This document shows, piece by piece, positions 18,939-27,132 of a DNA stretch of 64,000 nt (the stretch's first letter is position 1; each line of letters starts with the position of its first letter). The position numbers were made by a program, and so were the translations under genes. The notes under the pieces are model-generated. The model made no database searches. It was not told the origin of the DNA and saw only the letters and a program-made list of their open reading frames with translations. The stretch lies in assembly GCF_023721415.1 (NCBI RefSeq), contig NZ_JAMQVC010000001.1, forward strand, positions 682,001 through 746,000. Direction: 5' to 3'. The stretch comes from Galbibacter mesophilus (GTDB lineage: Bacteria > Bacteroidota > Bacteroidia > Flavobacteriales > Flavobacteriaceae).

Positions 18939-20486
18939 TTATTTCAAAACTTTTCCGCTTTTATCTTTAAAACGGTATTCTAGGTATGTGTAAGCATCTC
19001 TTGGTAAAATCTTGACCCATTTTTTATGTTCTAAAAACCATTTAGAACGTACGGATGGAAATCCTTTTGTTAAATATGCTGCAATAAACGGGTGTGCATT
19101 TAATACAATTCCGTTATTGCCATTCTTGCTTTTAATAATGCGCTCCAGATCCAGTGTTATTTTATTGATTAAAACAATGGGGGCTTCTACTTCGCCTCCA
19201 TTCCCGTTCGGGTTTTCCTCTCGGGTTTTAATGTTCATCTCTGGCCTTACGCGTTGCCTTGTAATTTGTATGAGACCAAACTTACTTGGAGGAAGGATTT
19301 TATGTTTGGCCCTATCGTCTCGCATTTCTTCACGTAAATGGTCGAACAGTTTTCTACGATTGTCTGCATTGGACATATCGATGAAATCTACTACAATAAT
19401 ACCACCCATATCCCGTAATCTTAACTGTCTAGCAACTTCGCTAGCTGCAATCAAATTTACTTCTAAAGCGGTGTCTTCTTGTGATTTGGCTTTATTAGAA
19501 CGATTTCCACTATTAACGTCTATAACATGTAACGCTTCTGTGTGCTCTATAACCAAATAGGCTCCTTTACTAGAGGATACTGTTCTTCCAAAAGAAGTTT
19601 TTATTTGTCTCTCAATCCCATATTTTTCGAAAATAGGAACATTCGAGCCATACAATTTTACAATAGATTCTTTCTCTGGCGCAATTTCGTGCAAGTAATC
19701 TTTAATTTGATAATAAAGCGTTTCATCATCTACATAAATTCCAGTAAAATCATCGTTGAACACATCTCTTAAAATAGAGGCGGCACGATTCATTTCACTT
19801 AAAACTTTGGAAGGATAATTCGCTTTATAAATTTTTTTGCACAAACCTGTCCATTTCTTTAACAGGTTGTTTAAATCTTTGTCTAGTTCGGCGACTTTTT
19901 TGCCTTCTGCCACTGTACGTACAATTACACCAAAACCTTTAGGTTTGATGCTTAGTACTAGCCTTTTCAATCGGTCTTTTTCTTCCTTACTTTCTATTTT
20001 TTGAGAAACAGAAACACGGTCAGAAAATGGAACCAAGACCAAATATCTTCCGGCTATGGAAAGCTCGGAACTTATTCTAGGCCCTTTGGTTGAAATTGGC
20101 TCTTTTACAATTTGTACTAATATAGACTGGTTGGCTTTTAAAACGTTGTTTATAGTACCATTTTTGTCTATATCTTTTTCAAATGGGAAGTCTTTTAAAG
20201 AGAAATCTTTTAATTTACCTGTGCTTACACGTTTAATGAATTTCAACAAAGAGCTTAATTGCGGCCCTAAATCGTGGTAATGCAAAAATGCATCTTTTTC
20301 ATATCCTACATTTACAAAGGCTGCGTTTAAACCAGTTACTGGTTTTCGTACCTTGGCGAGCATGATATCACCCACAGAGAAATTGCTACTTTCTTCTTCT
20401 TTGTGTAATTCAATAAGTTTTCCATCCTTTAATATGGCAAAATCAACGTCAGAGGAACTAGATCTTACAATTAATTCTTTATTCAC
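18939..20486 (-). CDS. rng: Ribonuclease G/E family endoribonuclease
   Basis: 515 residues, GTG start at 20486 in the family-typical sequence MNKELIVRSSS. An S1 domain lies at about 35-125, followed by the RNase H-like and DNase I-like catalytic domain. The Mg-binding aspartates are Asp323 (VIDVNSGN) and Asp367 (VVDFIDMS). The zinc-link CPxC motif of E. coli RNase E is absent: the corresponding loop reads REENPNGNGGEVEAP with no Cys. The size matches RNase G rather than RNase E, with no C-terminal degradosome scaffold. It lies downstream of HU and a 29-residue basic protein on the same strand, but a terminator separates it from them. Confidence 0.93.
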   Translation of the reverse strand: MNKELIVRSSSSDVDFAILKDGKLIELHKEEESSNFSVGDIMLAKVRKPVTGLNAAFVNVGYEKDAFLHYHDLGPQLSSLLKFIKRVSTGKLKDFSLKDFPFEKDIDKNGTINNVLKANQSILVQIVKEPISTKGPRISSELSIAGRYLVLVPFSDRVSVSQKIESKEEKDRLKRLVLSIKPKGFGVIVRTVAEGKKVAELDKDLNNLLKKWTGLCKKIYKANYPSKVLSEMNRAASILRDVFNDDFTGIYVDDETLYYQIKDYLHEIAPEKESIVKLYGSNVPIFEKYGIERQIKTSFGRTVSSSKGAYLVIEHTEALHVIDVNSGNRSNKAKSQEDTALEVNLIAASEVARQLRLRDMGGIIVVDFIDMSNADNRRKLFDHLREEMRDDRAKHKILPPSKFGLIQITRQRVRPEMNIKTREENPNGNGGEVEAPIVLINKITLDLERIIKSKNGNNGIVLNAHPFIAAYLTKGFPSVRSKWFLEHKKWVKILPRDAYTYLEYRFKDKSGKVLK

Positions 20487-20737
20487 TCTGAATGAATTTT
20501 TATCTGCCTTATTACTTCAAAAAAAATAATAAAACCGATGGATTAAACAATAAATTTGTTTCACCAGTTACGGTGAAATAAATTTTTACTACAGGTTTTT
20601 TTTGAACTAATTCTATTTTCCAACATAGATGGAAAACAAAATAAGCTCTTATAACCCAACGAAATTAAATCGCAAGTATAAAACTTGGATAAATTTCTTT
20701 TTCAATGAACGTTCTGTATATAACTATACAATAATCT

Positions 20738-20774
20738 AAAAAAGAAAAAGTAGTTAATCTAACTACTTTTTCTT
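20738..20774 (-). terminator. Terminator overlapping the stop of the 29-residue gene
   Basis: Perfect 15-bp stem (20742-20756 with 20760-20774), 3-base loop, then six U on the minus strand. The stop codon of the small basic gene (20763-20765) lies inside the stem, so termination and translation end are superimposed. Confidence 0.85.
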
Positions 20775-20852
20775 GTGACGGTTAGCTCTTCTTCTTTTCT
20801 TACGCTTATGCGTAGCTACCTTATGTCTTTTTCTTTTTTTACCACTTGGCAT
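20763..20852 (-). CDS. 29-residue very basic protein, probably ribosome-associated
   Basis: ATG at 20852, stop TAG at 20763; begins MPSGKKRKRHKVATHKRKK. Twenty of 29 residues are Lys, Arg or His, with no acidic residue. I recall near-identical short proteins as widespread in Bacteroidota. The composition resembles small ribosomal proteins such as bTHX or bL36-type extensions, so ribosome or rRNA binding is the best guess but is not proven. It lies 24 bp after the HU stop on the same strand and ends in a strong terminator, so it is likely co-transcribed with HU. Small size makes it easy to miss. Confidence 0.82.
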   Translation of the reverse strand: MPSGKKRKRHKVATHKRKKRRRANRHKKK

Positions 20853-20876
20853 TGACTCAATGTTTTATATTAATAA

Positions 20877-21167
20877 TTATTTTACCTCTACGCTAGTTTT
20901 AACACCCTCTACAAATACTTTGGCGGGTTTAAAAGCTGGAATGTTGTGTGCTGGAATTTTAATTGTTGTGTTTTTGGAAATGTTTCTTCCAGTTTTCTCA
21001 GCTCTTGTTTTAATAATGAAACTACCAAAACCTCTTAAGTAAACATTATCACCGCTTTCTAGTGAATTTTTCACCTCTTCCATAAAAGATTCAACAGTTG
21101 CCTGCACATCTCCCTTTTCCATGCCAAGTTTCTCTGAAATCTTAGCTACAATATCTGCTTTAGTCAT
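20877..21167 (-). CDS. hup: HU/IHF-family DNA-binding protein
   Basis: 96 residues, near standard HU length. Motifs MTKADIVAKISEKLG (dimerisation helices), GFGSF and the arm segment RNISKNTTIKIPAHNIPAF are textbook HU. It bends DNA non-specifically as a dimer and organises the nucleoid. A TATATTTG box (TAnnTTTG) on the minus strand at 21208-21215 gives a leader of about 35 bases; no clear -33 TTG. Divergent from mutY; followed by the small basic gene. Confidence 0.94.
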   Translation of the reverse strand: MTKADIVAKISEKLGMEKGDVQATVESFMEEVKNSLESGDNVYLRGFGSFIIKTRAEKTGRNISKNTTIKIPAHNIPAFKPAKVFVEGVKTSVEVK

Positions 21168-21207
21168 TTTTATATATTTGTTTACAGTGTTATAAATTTA
21201 GGGGATG

Positions 21208-21215
21208 CAAATATA
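21208..21215 (-). promoter_or_regulatory. -7 box (TATATTTG) for HU
   Basis: Minus-strand TATATTTG fits the Bacteroidota TAnnTTTG consensus, 41 bases upstream of the HU start. No well-spaced -33 TTG is seen, so this is a moderate-confidence call. Confidence 0.5.
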
Positions 21216-21274
21216 TAAATTAATTACGCAATAAATAAAGTGTAAATAATTAAAATTTAACTAAATAAAGCTAT

Positions 21275-21282
21275 TATTTTTG
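21275..21282 (+). promoter_or_regulatory. -7 box (TATTTTTG) for mutY
   Basis: TATTTTTG matches TAnnTTTG and ends only six bases before the mutY ATG at 21289. If used, the transcript would be leaderless or nearly so, which is plausible in Flavobacteria, where strong Shine-Dalgarno sequences are often lacking. Confidence 0.4.
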
Positions 21283-21288
21283 AATGCC

Positions 21289-22338
21289 ATGGGGGAACAT
21301 GCAGAATTTAAAGGGGAAATCAAGGCTTGGTACAAGAAACATAAGCGTGATTTACCATGGAGAAACACCAAAAATCCATATAATATTTGGCTTTCCGAAA
21401 TTATGCTTCAACAAACAAGAGTAGCACAGGGACTGCCTTATTATGAGCGTTTTACAGAAGCCTATCCCACAGTTTTTGATTTGGCGGATGCTTCCGAAGA
21501 AGAGGTTTTAAAGCTTTGGCAGGGACTTGGATACTATTCCCGAGCGCGTAATTTACATGCCACGGCGAAAAAAGTGGCACTTGAGCTTAAAGGTGAATTT
21601 CCAGATACATATAAAGAACTATTAAAGCTAAAAGGTGTGGGCGATTATACTGCCAGCGCCATTGCTTCCATTTGTTTTAATCAACCAACTCCCGTGGTTG
21701 ACGGAAATGTTTACAGGGTTTTGGCGCGTTATTTTGGTGTTGATATTCCTATAAATACTTCGGAAGGAATTAAATATTTTAAATCCCTAGCGGAAGAATT
21801 AATGGACTTGGAAGAATGCGGAACTTACAATCAAGGATTAATGGAGTTCGGCGCACGGCAATGCAAGCCACAATCGCCAGATTGCAGTGTTTGTCCGCTT
21901 CAAATCAGTTGTGTTGCTTTTGCTGAAAAAAAGGTTTCACAATTACCCGTTAAATTGAAAAAGGGAAAAATTAAAAAGCGGTATTTTAATTACATCATTA
22001 TTTCAGATGATGAAAAAACCATTCTTCAGCAGCGCACTAAAAAGGATATTTGGCAAAATTTATACGAATTTCCTTTAATAGAAACTTCCGAAGAAATTAA
22101 TATTGACACGCTGAAGCAGCATCCCTCCTTTCAAAAACAGCTTAAAAACCATCCTTTTGAAGTGTATTTGTATAATGAAGAGCCAAAAGTGCATAAATTA
22201 TCGCATCAACACATCTATACTCAATTTTGGATTGTAACTTTGCAGGATAAATTAGAAAAGGGTATTGAAAATAAAAAGGTAAGCAATTATCCCGTGCCAG
22301 TTTTAATTGCCAATTTCGTGGAAGATTTTGGTTTTTAG
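21289..22338 (+). CDS. mutY: A/G-specific adenine glycosylase MutY
   Basis: 349 residues from the ATG at 21289; with this start the catalytic Glu in SEIMLQQTR is residue 37, as in E. coli MutY. The TTG at 21280 is therefore unlikely. The catalytic Asp lies in VVDGNVYR, the helix-hairpin-helix in LKGVGDYTASAI, the [4Fe-4S] motif in CKPQSPDCSVCPLQISC (spacing 6-2-5), and a NUDIX-like 8-oxoG recognition domain fills the C-terminus. Removes A opposite 8-oxoG. It starts the conserved mutY-ssb-gldE-gldD gene order. Confidence 0.96.
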   Translation: MGEHAEFKGEIKAWYKKHKRDLPWRNTKNPYNIWLSEIMLQQTRVAQGLPYYERFTEAYPTVFDLADASEEEVLKLWQGLGYYSRARNLHATAKKVALELKGEFPDTYKELLKLKGVGDYTASAIASICFNQPTPVVDGNVYRVLARYFGVDIPINTSEGIKYFKSLAEELMDLEECGTYNQGLMEFGARQCKPQSPDCSVCPLQISCVAFAEKKVSQLPVKLKKGKIKKRYFNYIIISDDEKTILQQRTKKDIWQNLYEFPLIETSEEINIDTLKQHPSFQKQLKNHPFEVYLYNEEPKVHKLSHQHIYTQFWIVTLQDKLEKGIENKKVSNYPVPVLIANFVEDFGF

Positions 22339-22772
22339 CAATGAAATTCATCCAGACAAACCTCAACCGTTCATTACTAAATATTAGAACTGATAATGAA
22401 ATGAAAAAAAGTTTCTGACGTTTGCAAGGCACAAAGGATAGCTACGATAACTTCTGTATAGATTAGTTCTGTTTGGGCCTGTCCAGAAAAATATTGAAAA
22501 TCAAGGAAGCAGCATGGGTGAATGATAAAAATCTGTTTGAGACCGACCGTAGGAAGGACGAGTTATTTTTATCAGTGGCTGAGGGTTCCGTAGTATTTTC
22601 TTATATTTTTGTGGCAAGCCTAGATTTTTTTGGTTCGTTTTTTTATCAATGAAAAAAATGAACATATAGTGTTTAGGGAACGATTGCTTAAATAACCAAT
22701 CCTTACGCTAAAAAAGTTGGTAATTTTTTAATACATTTATAGACTAACGCAAAAAATTAAGACTAAAATATT
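22339..22772. other. Intergenic region between mutY and ssb
   Basis: 434 bp without a gene. Holds dispersed-repeat copy 2 (22476-22690) and the A/T-rich ssb leader. I see no further ORF or RNA gene. Confidence 0.6.
22476..22690 (+). repeat. Dispersed two-hairpin repeat, copy 2
   Basis: Same family as 11403. Apical stem TGATAAAAAT at 22523 with its complement ending at 22574; second hairpin 22633-22663. Similarity continues past the second hairpin (ATATAGTGTTTAGGG) as in copies 1 and 5. Confidence 0.8.
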
Positions 22773-23249
22773 ATGAGTGGAACGTTGAACAAAGTAATGC
22801 TTATTGGACACCTTGGTGACGATGTGAAAATGAATTATTTTGAAGGAGGCAATTGCATTGGGCGTTTTCCTTTAGCTACCAATGAAACATACACCAATCG
22901 CCAAACAGGCGAGCGTGTATCTAACACCGAGTGGCATAATATTGTAGTACGAAATAAAGCGGCCGAAGTTTGCGAAAAATATTTAAGCAAAGGAGATAAA
23001 GTGTATGTTGAAGGTCGTTTAAAAACGAGACAATGGCAGGGAGAAGATGGAAATATGCGTTACACCACAGAAGTACAGGTAACTGATTTCACCTTTTTAA
23101 CCAATAAAGGAGACGCTCAAGGTGGATCTCAATACAATCAAGCACCATCACAAAACGATAGGAGCCAGAACACACAAACTCAAAATAAACCACAAGCGCA
23201 AGAATCCAAACCTTCCTACGAAGAAGAGGAGGACGACTTGCCATTTTAA
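22773..23249 (+). CDS. ssb: Single-stranded DNA-binding protein
   Basis: 158 residues. OB fold at 1-105 (MSGTLNKVMLIGHLGDD, WHNIVVRNKAAEVCEKYL), a Gln/Asn/Ser-rich linker, and the acidic interaction tail EEEDDLPF. Binds ssDNA as a tetramer and recruits repair proteins through the tail. Position between mutY and gldE is conserved in Flavobacteria. The 25 bp to gldE suggests co-transcription. Confidence 0.96.
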   Translation: MSGTLNKVMLIGHLGDDVKMNYFEGGNCIGRFPLATNETYTNRQTGERVSNTEWHNIVVRNKAAEVCEKYLSKGDKVYVEGRLKTRQWQGEDGNMRYTTEVQVTDFTFLTNKGDAQGGSQYNQAPSQNDRSQNTQTQNKPQAQESKPSYEEEEDDLPF

Positions 23250-23274
23250 CCAAGTTTAACTAAAACAACAACCA

Positions 23275-24612
23275 TTGGACCCGGAGCCCTCGAGTTTAAT
23301 TTCAATTTTATTATTTATAGATACGGCTTCTATTATTAAGATAATAGTGCTAGTTGCTTTACTTGGCTGTTCTGCCCTTATTTCTGGAGCAGAAGTAGCT
23401 TTCTTTTCCCTTTCCCAAACCGATGTAAATGGTATTCAAGATTCCAAAACAACGGTTGGAGATATTGTAGTAAAATTGCTGGACAGACCTAAAAAGCTGT
23501 TAGCCACCATTTTGGTAGCCAATAACTTTATAAATATTGCAATCGTATTACTTTTTAGCTCGCTGGGATCTTTGTTTTTTGGAGCATTGGAAGGCAGAAT
23601 TTTTGGCATTATAGAGGTAAGGTTTATTGTAGAAGTAGTTGTAGCAACGTTTTTAATTCTATTGTTCGGAGAAATTTTACCAAAAGTTTATGCGAGTAGG
23701 AATAAACTGAAGTTCGCTTATTTCATGGCATATCCGCTAAATGTATTGGACAAGGTTTTCTACCCACTAAGCATGCCGATGCGTTCCATTACCATTTTTC
23801 TTCAGGAGAAATTGGGCAAGCAACGTGCAAATATTTCTATCGATCAGCTTTCACATGCGTTGGAATTAACTTCGGAAGAAGACACTACCATTGAAGAACA
23901 GAAGATTTTACAAGGAATTGTATCCTTCGGAAATACCGATACCCGACAGGTGATGCAACCAAGAATTGATGTGTTTGCATTAAATGAAGAGATGCCATTT
24001 GCGGCTGTAGTAAAGGAAATTATAAAGAACGGTTATTCCAGAATTCCGGTTTTTAAGGATAATATGGACAATGTTACCGGCGTTTTGTACGTAAAAGATT
24101 TACTTCCGTATATCGATAAAACGGAATTCAATTGGGTTTCTTTAAAACGTGACCCTTATTTTGTTCCTGAAAATAAAAAATTAGACGACCTATTGAAGGA
24201 ATTTCAGGAAATGAAAAACCATTTGGCTATTGTAGTAGATGAATACGGAGGAACTTCTGGTTTGATTACTTTGGAAGACATCATTGAAGAAATCGTTGGT
24301 GATATTAGTGATGAATTTGATGATGAAGACCTTGTTTATTCTAAACTAGATGAACAGAATTACGTATTTGAAGGCAAAACAGCCTTAAAAGATTTCTACA
24401 GGGTTATCGATATAAAAGATGAATCCCTGTTTGAAGAAAACAAAGGAGAATCTGAAACCATAGCAGGGTTTGTATTGGAAATCGCCGGAAGCTTCCCCAA
24501 AAAAGGAGAGGAAATTTTATTTAACAATATTAAATTTGTGGTGGAAGCAATGGATAAGAAGAGGATTAAACAAATTAAAGTGACGCTCGTTGAAGAAAAA
24601 GATATTGTTTAG
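23275..24612 (+). CDS. gldE: Gliding motility-associated protein GldE (CNNM/CorC-like)
   Basis: 445 residues with a TTG start (LDPEPSSL is the usual GldE beginning). Architecture: CNNM/DUF21 transmembrane domain (about 20-190), a CBS pair (about 210-330), and a CorC_HlyC transporter-associated domain (about 350-435; EYGGTSGLITLEDIIEE at the CBS end). In F. johnsoniae GldE acts with the lipoprotein GldD in gliding and type IX secretion. The following gldD overlaps by 23 bp, so translation is coupled. Close homologues (hemolysin/CorC proteins) exist, but the gldD neighbour settles the call. Confidence 0.92.
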   Translation: MDPEPSSLISILLFIDTASIIKIIVLVALLGCSALISGAEVAFFSLSQTDVNGIQDSKTTVGDIVVKLLDRPKKLLATILVANNFINIAIVLLFSSLGSLFFGALEGRIFGIIEVRFIVEVVVATFLILLFGEILPKVYASRNKLKFAYFMAYPLNVLDKVFYPLSMPMRSITIFLQEKLGKQRANISIDQLSHALELTSEEDTTIEEQKILQGIVSFGNTDTRQVMQPRIDVFALNEEMPFAAVVKEIIKNGYSRIPVFKDNMDNVTGVLYVKDLLPYIDKTEFNWVSLKRDPYFVPENKKLDDLLKEFQEMKNHLAIVVDEYGGTSGLITLEDIIEEIVGDISDEFDDEDLVYSKLDEQNYVFEGKTALKDFYRVIDIKDESLFEENKGESETIAGFVLEIAGSFPKKGEEILFNNIKFVVEAMDKKRIKQIKVTLVEEKDIV

Positions 24613-25147
24613 CATACTAATTTCTGCAATTTTATTTTATTCCTGCGGAAATGACCCCATTCCTAAACCGAAAGGAATGTTACGATTGGAATTTCCTGAA
24701 GCAAGGTATAACGCTATTTCAGATAAGTGTCCTTATACCTTCCAAAAGAATATAAAAGCAGAAGTTGCAATTCAAAAAGATTGCTCCATGACACTTCAAT
24801 ATCCTGAAATGAATGCAAGTGTATTCATCACCTATAAACCCGTTGCTAACGATTTAGATATTTTACTTAGGGATGCGCAAAAACTCACTTACGAACATGT
24901 GGCAAAAGCCGACAACATTCAAGAGCAACCCTTTGTAAATCCAGAAGATAGCGTTTATGGAATGTTCTATCAAGTTACAGGGAATGCCGCTTCGGCCTCT
25001 CAATTCTATGTTACCGATAGTATCCACCATTTTTTGACAGGTTCTTTGTATTTCAATAGCAAGCCTAATTACGACTCGGTACTTCCAGCAGCTAAATATT
25101 TAGAGGAAGACATCCGTAAAATTATGGAGAGTCTTCGGTGGAAATAG
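24590..25147 (+). CDS. gldD: Gliding motility lipoprotein GldD
   Basis: 185 residues, TTG start at 24590 inside the end of gldE. The signal sequence ends in the lipobox LFYSC, followed by GNDPIPKPKGMLRLEFPEA, the GldD hallmark. Essential for gliding and T9SS function in F. johnsoniae, where it is an inner-membrane lipoprotein. This and the large T9SS substrate at 48987-55094 imply an active gliding/secretion machine in this organism. Length typical. Confidence 0.94.
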   Translation: MKKKILFSILISAILFYSCGNDPIPKPKGMLRLEFPEARYNAISDKCPYTFQKNIKAEVAIQKDCSMTLQYPEMNASVFITYKPVANDLDILLRDAQKLTYEHVAKADNIQEQPFVNPEDSVYGMFYQVTGNAASASQFYVTDSIHHFLTGSLYFNSKPNYDSVLPAAKYLEEDIRKIMESLRWK

Positions 25148-25319
25148 CGACTATACTTGCTTTTTCAAAGATATACTTGAAGGTTTTCACATGCCTAAAT
25201 CCAACTTATTTTTAGGATTTAACTCCACTCAGATTGATATTTTATCATTTTTTTAAAACACTGTTTATGAGTTTTTTAACAAAAACGGGGTACCTTTACA
25301 CCACAAATTAAATACTATC

Positions 25320-26174
25320 ATGAAAAATTCATTTTTAAAAGCGTTTTTCACCGTTTTGCTGGTATTTTCTGCCGTGTCTTCATGGGCACAGGAAAAAGTG
25401 GACATGGTGATTATGACCAATGGTGACATTAAAGAAGGAAAAGTAACACACATTGCTTCTGATGCCATTTCTTTTGTTCATCAAGGAGAAGATTTAGAGT
25501 ACGATATTGCCAAAAGTGATATTCAACAAATTAAATTTTCAAGTGGACGTATTGAGAAATTTAATGCTCCTGCCGCAACAAATTCAGGTATCACAACCGT
25601 AAACCCTGCTGCCGGAGACAGTAAAAACAAAGTAGCCATATTGCCGTTTGTTATTGTTTCCAATGACAATACCATTCAACCTGATATGTTTAGTGTACAA
25701 GTGCAAAACGACTGTGCCAATATTCTAAGGGACGAAGCCGTGCATGGCGTAAAAGTGCAGGATGCGATGACCACCAATGCGCTATTGGCTAGAAATAACA
25801 TCGACAGAAACAATGTTGCAACTATGCTACCTGCTGAATTAGCGAAAATGCTTGGTGTAGAGTACGTTTTATACGGAAATGCAGAAGTACTAAACAAAGG
25901 AACTACCAATTATGGTAGCGCAGGAACCACATACAAGGAGAAGGACAAAGATGACCGAAGTAGAAAAGAAACAAAAGGGTCTGTTTTTACAAGTACTAGT
26001 TCCAGTTCATTAACAACTTACGATGTGAAACTGGATTTAAAAATCTTCAATAATCAAGGGAATAACATCTACGCTGAATCCAGACATCCATTTGGAATTG
26101 GAATTGATGCTTATCACTCCGGATTAAAATATATGCTGAAACGTTGTCCTTTTGGACCGAAATATAAAAGGTAA
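25320..26174 (+). CDS. Secreted CsgG/TolB-N-like protein, unknown function
   Basis: 284 residues with a signal peptide ending near SSWAQE. An N-terminal stretch (about 25-75, VDMVIMTNGDIKEGKVTHIASD) resembles a small beta domain seen in Bacteroidota envelope proteins. The middle (about 105-200, KVAILPFVIVSND ... GVEYVLYGNAEV) fits the CsgG/TolB-N alpha-beta fold. The remainder is Ser/Thr/Lys-rich, followed by VKLDLKIFNNQGNNIYAES. No specific role known; likely periplasmic or outer-membrane. Standalone, with its own terminator. Confidence 0.7.
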   Translation: MKNSFLKAFFTVLLVFSAVSSWAQEKVDMVIMTNGDIKEGKVTHIASDAISFVHQGEDLEYDIAKSDIQQIKFSSGRIEKFNAPAATNSGITTVNPAAGDSKNKVAILPFVIVSNDNTIQPDMFSVQVQNDCANILRDEAVHGVKVQDAMTTNALLARNNIDRNNVATMLPAELAKMLGVEYVLYGNAEVLNKGTTNYGSAGTTYKEKDKDDRSRKETKGSVFTSTSSSSLTTYDVKLDLKIFNNQGNNIYAESRHPFGIGIDAYHSGLKYMLKRCPFGPKYKR

Positions 26175-26182
26175 GCGAATAG

Positions 26183-26215
26183 AAAAGGCTTTGGGGTTTC
26201 CCAAAGCCTTTTTTT
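26183..26215 (+). terminator. Rho-independent terminator
   Basis: Perfect 12-bp stem AAAGGCTTTGGG with its complement, GTTT loop, then seven T, ending the CsgG-like gene transcript. Confidence 0.9.
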
Positions 26216-26374
26216 CTGTTTACAATTCTTCTTTTTGAATAATGTTCGAGTAAAGAAAAAGATTACTCTCGTTGTTTTTACAGCAGTTTTTAACTTTTGG
26301 AAAGCTATAGCTATATGTCGTAGCCCCCGCTCTACTCTCCACCTTTTTATATTTTGCGATAAATTTTAAGGAAT

Positions 26375-26848
26375 TCACCAATCCAACGAGCCTGTTTGTA
26401 AATAGACCATCACGTCGTTAATACATTTTTTAAGGTCGGTTTTCACTTCTCTTTGCCAAAATCTTAATACTGTGAAGCCCATTTGGGCTAATTGCTGGTT
26501 TACCTCTTTGTCGCGCTGTATATTCCTTTCAATTTTCGGAATCCAAAAACCGCGGTTACTCTTTATGGTTTCTTTCCTTTCGTCCCAATTATAGCCATGC
26601 CAAAATTCTCCGTCAATAAAAATGGCCAACTTATATTTTTTAATGGTAATATCTGGCTTGCCGGGAAGATTTTTATTGTTTACTCTATACCGAACGCCTT
26701 TGGCCCACAATGCCTTCCTAAAAATCATTTCTGGCTTTGAGTTTTTGCCTTTTATGCGAGACATGATTCTTGAGCGCTTTTTTGTAGTGTAAAAACCGCT
26801 TTCTTCGTTGAATCTCGGGACTTTTATTCTTTCCTCATTGTATGCCAT
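26375..26848 (-). CDS. Vsr-like very-short-patch endonuclease
   Basis: 157 residues. N-terminal RSRIMSRIKGKNSKPEM with downstream KPDITIKKYKLAIFIDGEFW matches the Vsr fold (PD-(D/E)XK-like): Asp in KPDI and His in WHG are in place. The zinc ligands of E. coli Vsr (HGCFWHxHxC) are replaced here (DGEFWHGYNW), and the distal Cys is also missing, so this belongs to the zinc-less group. No Dcm-type cytosine methyltransferase is encoded nearby, so the enzyme is an orphan. It may cut T:G mismatches or be a divergent nuclease; the biochemical target is uncertain. Confidence 0.82.
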   Translation of the reverse strand: MAYNEERIKVPRFNEESGFYTTKKRSRIMSRIKGKNSKPEMIFRKALWAKGVRYRVNNKNLPGKPDITIKKYKLAIFIDGEFWHGYNWDERKETIKSNRGFWIPKIERNIQRDKEVNQQLAQMGFTVLRFWQREVKTDLKKCINDVMVYLQTGSLDW

Positions 26849-26920
26849 AACTAGTTACAAACTATGAAATTATGAGAAGATATTCAAACAGCTATTGTGC
26901 AGTGTTTTTTTGCAATAAGG

Positions 26921-26985
26921 ATTGTAGCGGCTAGCTTTTGGCAAGCTTCCGTTTATGGCTTGCCAAAACTAATAGCGGAAAGCCT
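26921..26985. repeat. Dispersed palindrome (TAGCGG family)
   Basis: 11-bp perfect inverted repeat (26936-26946 with 26958-26968, TTTTGGCAAGC) within flanking TAGCGG repeats at 26925 and 26973. It resembles repeats I associate with flavobacterial intergenic regions. It lies upstream of the Vsr-like gene. Confidence 0.5.
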
Positions 26986-27048
26986 GGTGCGCAGCAATTG
27001 CCCAAGAAAAAATAGGAAACAAATTAAAAAAAATTTGAGAAAGAAATA

Positions 27049-27124
27049 AAATGTCATGCTGAGCCTGTCAAAGTATATTTAGAATTATCTTCAGTTGGCC
27101 TTCGACAAGCTCAGGCTGACATTG
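27049..27124. repeat. REP-like inverted repeat downstream of ahcY
   Basis: ATGTCA-GCTGAGCCTGTC type arms (27049-27068 and 27105-27124), imperfect, with an internal spacer. The AGCTTGTCGAAG core is a common dispersed bacterial palindrome. It sits at the 3' end of ahcY and could act as a transcript end. Confidence 0.55.
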
Positions 27125-27132
27125 TTGATATA

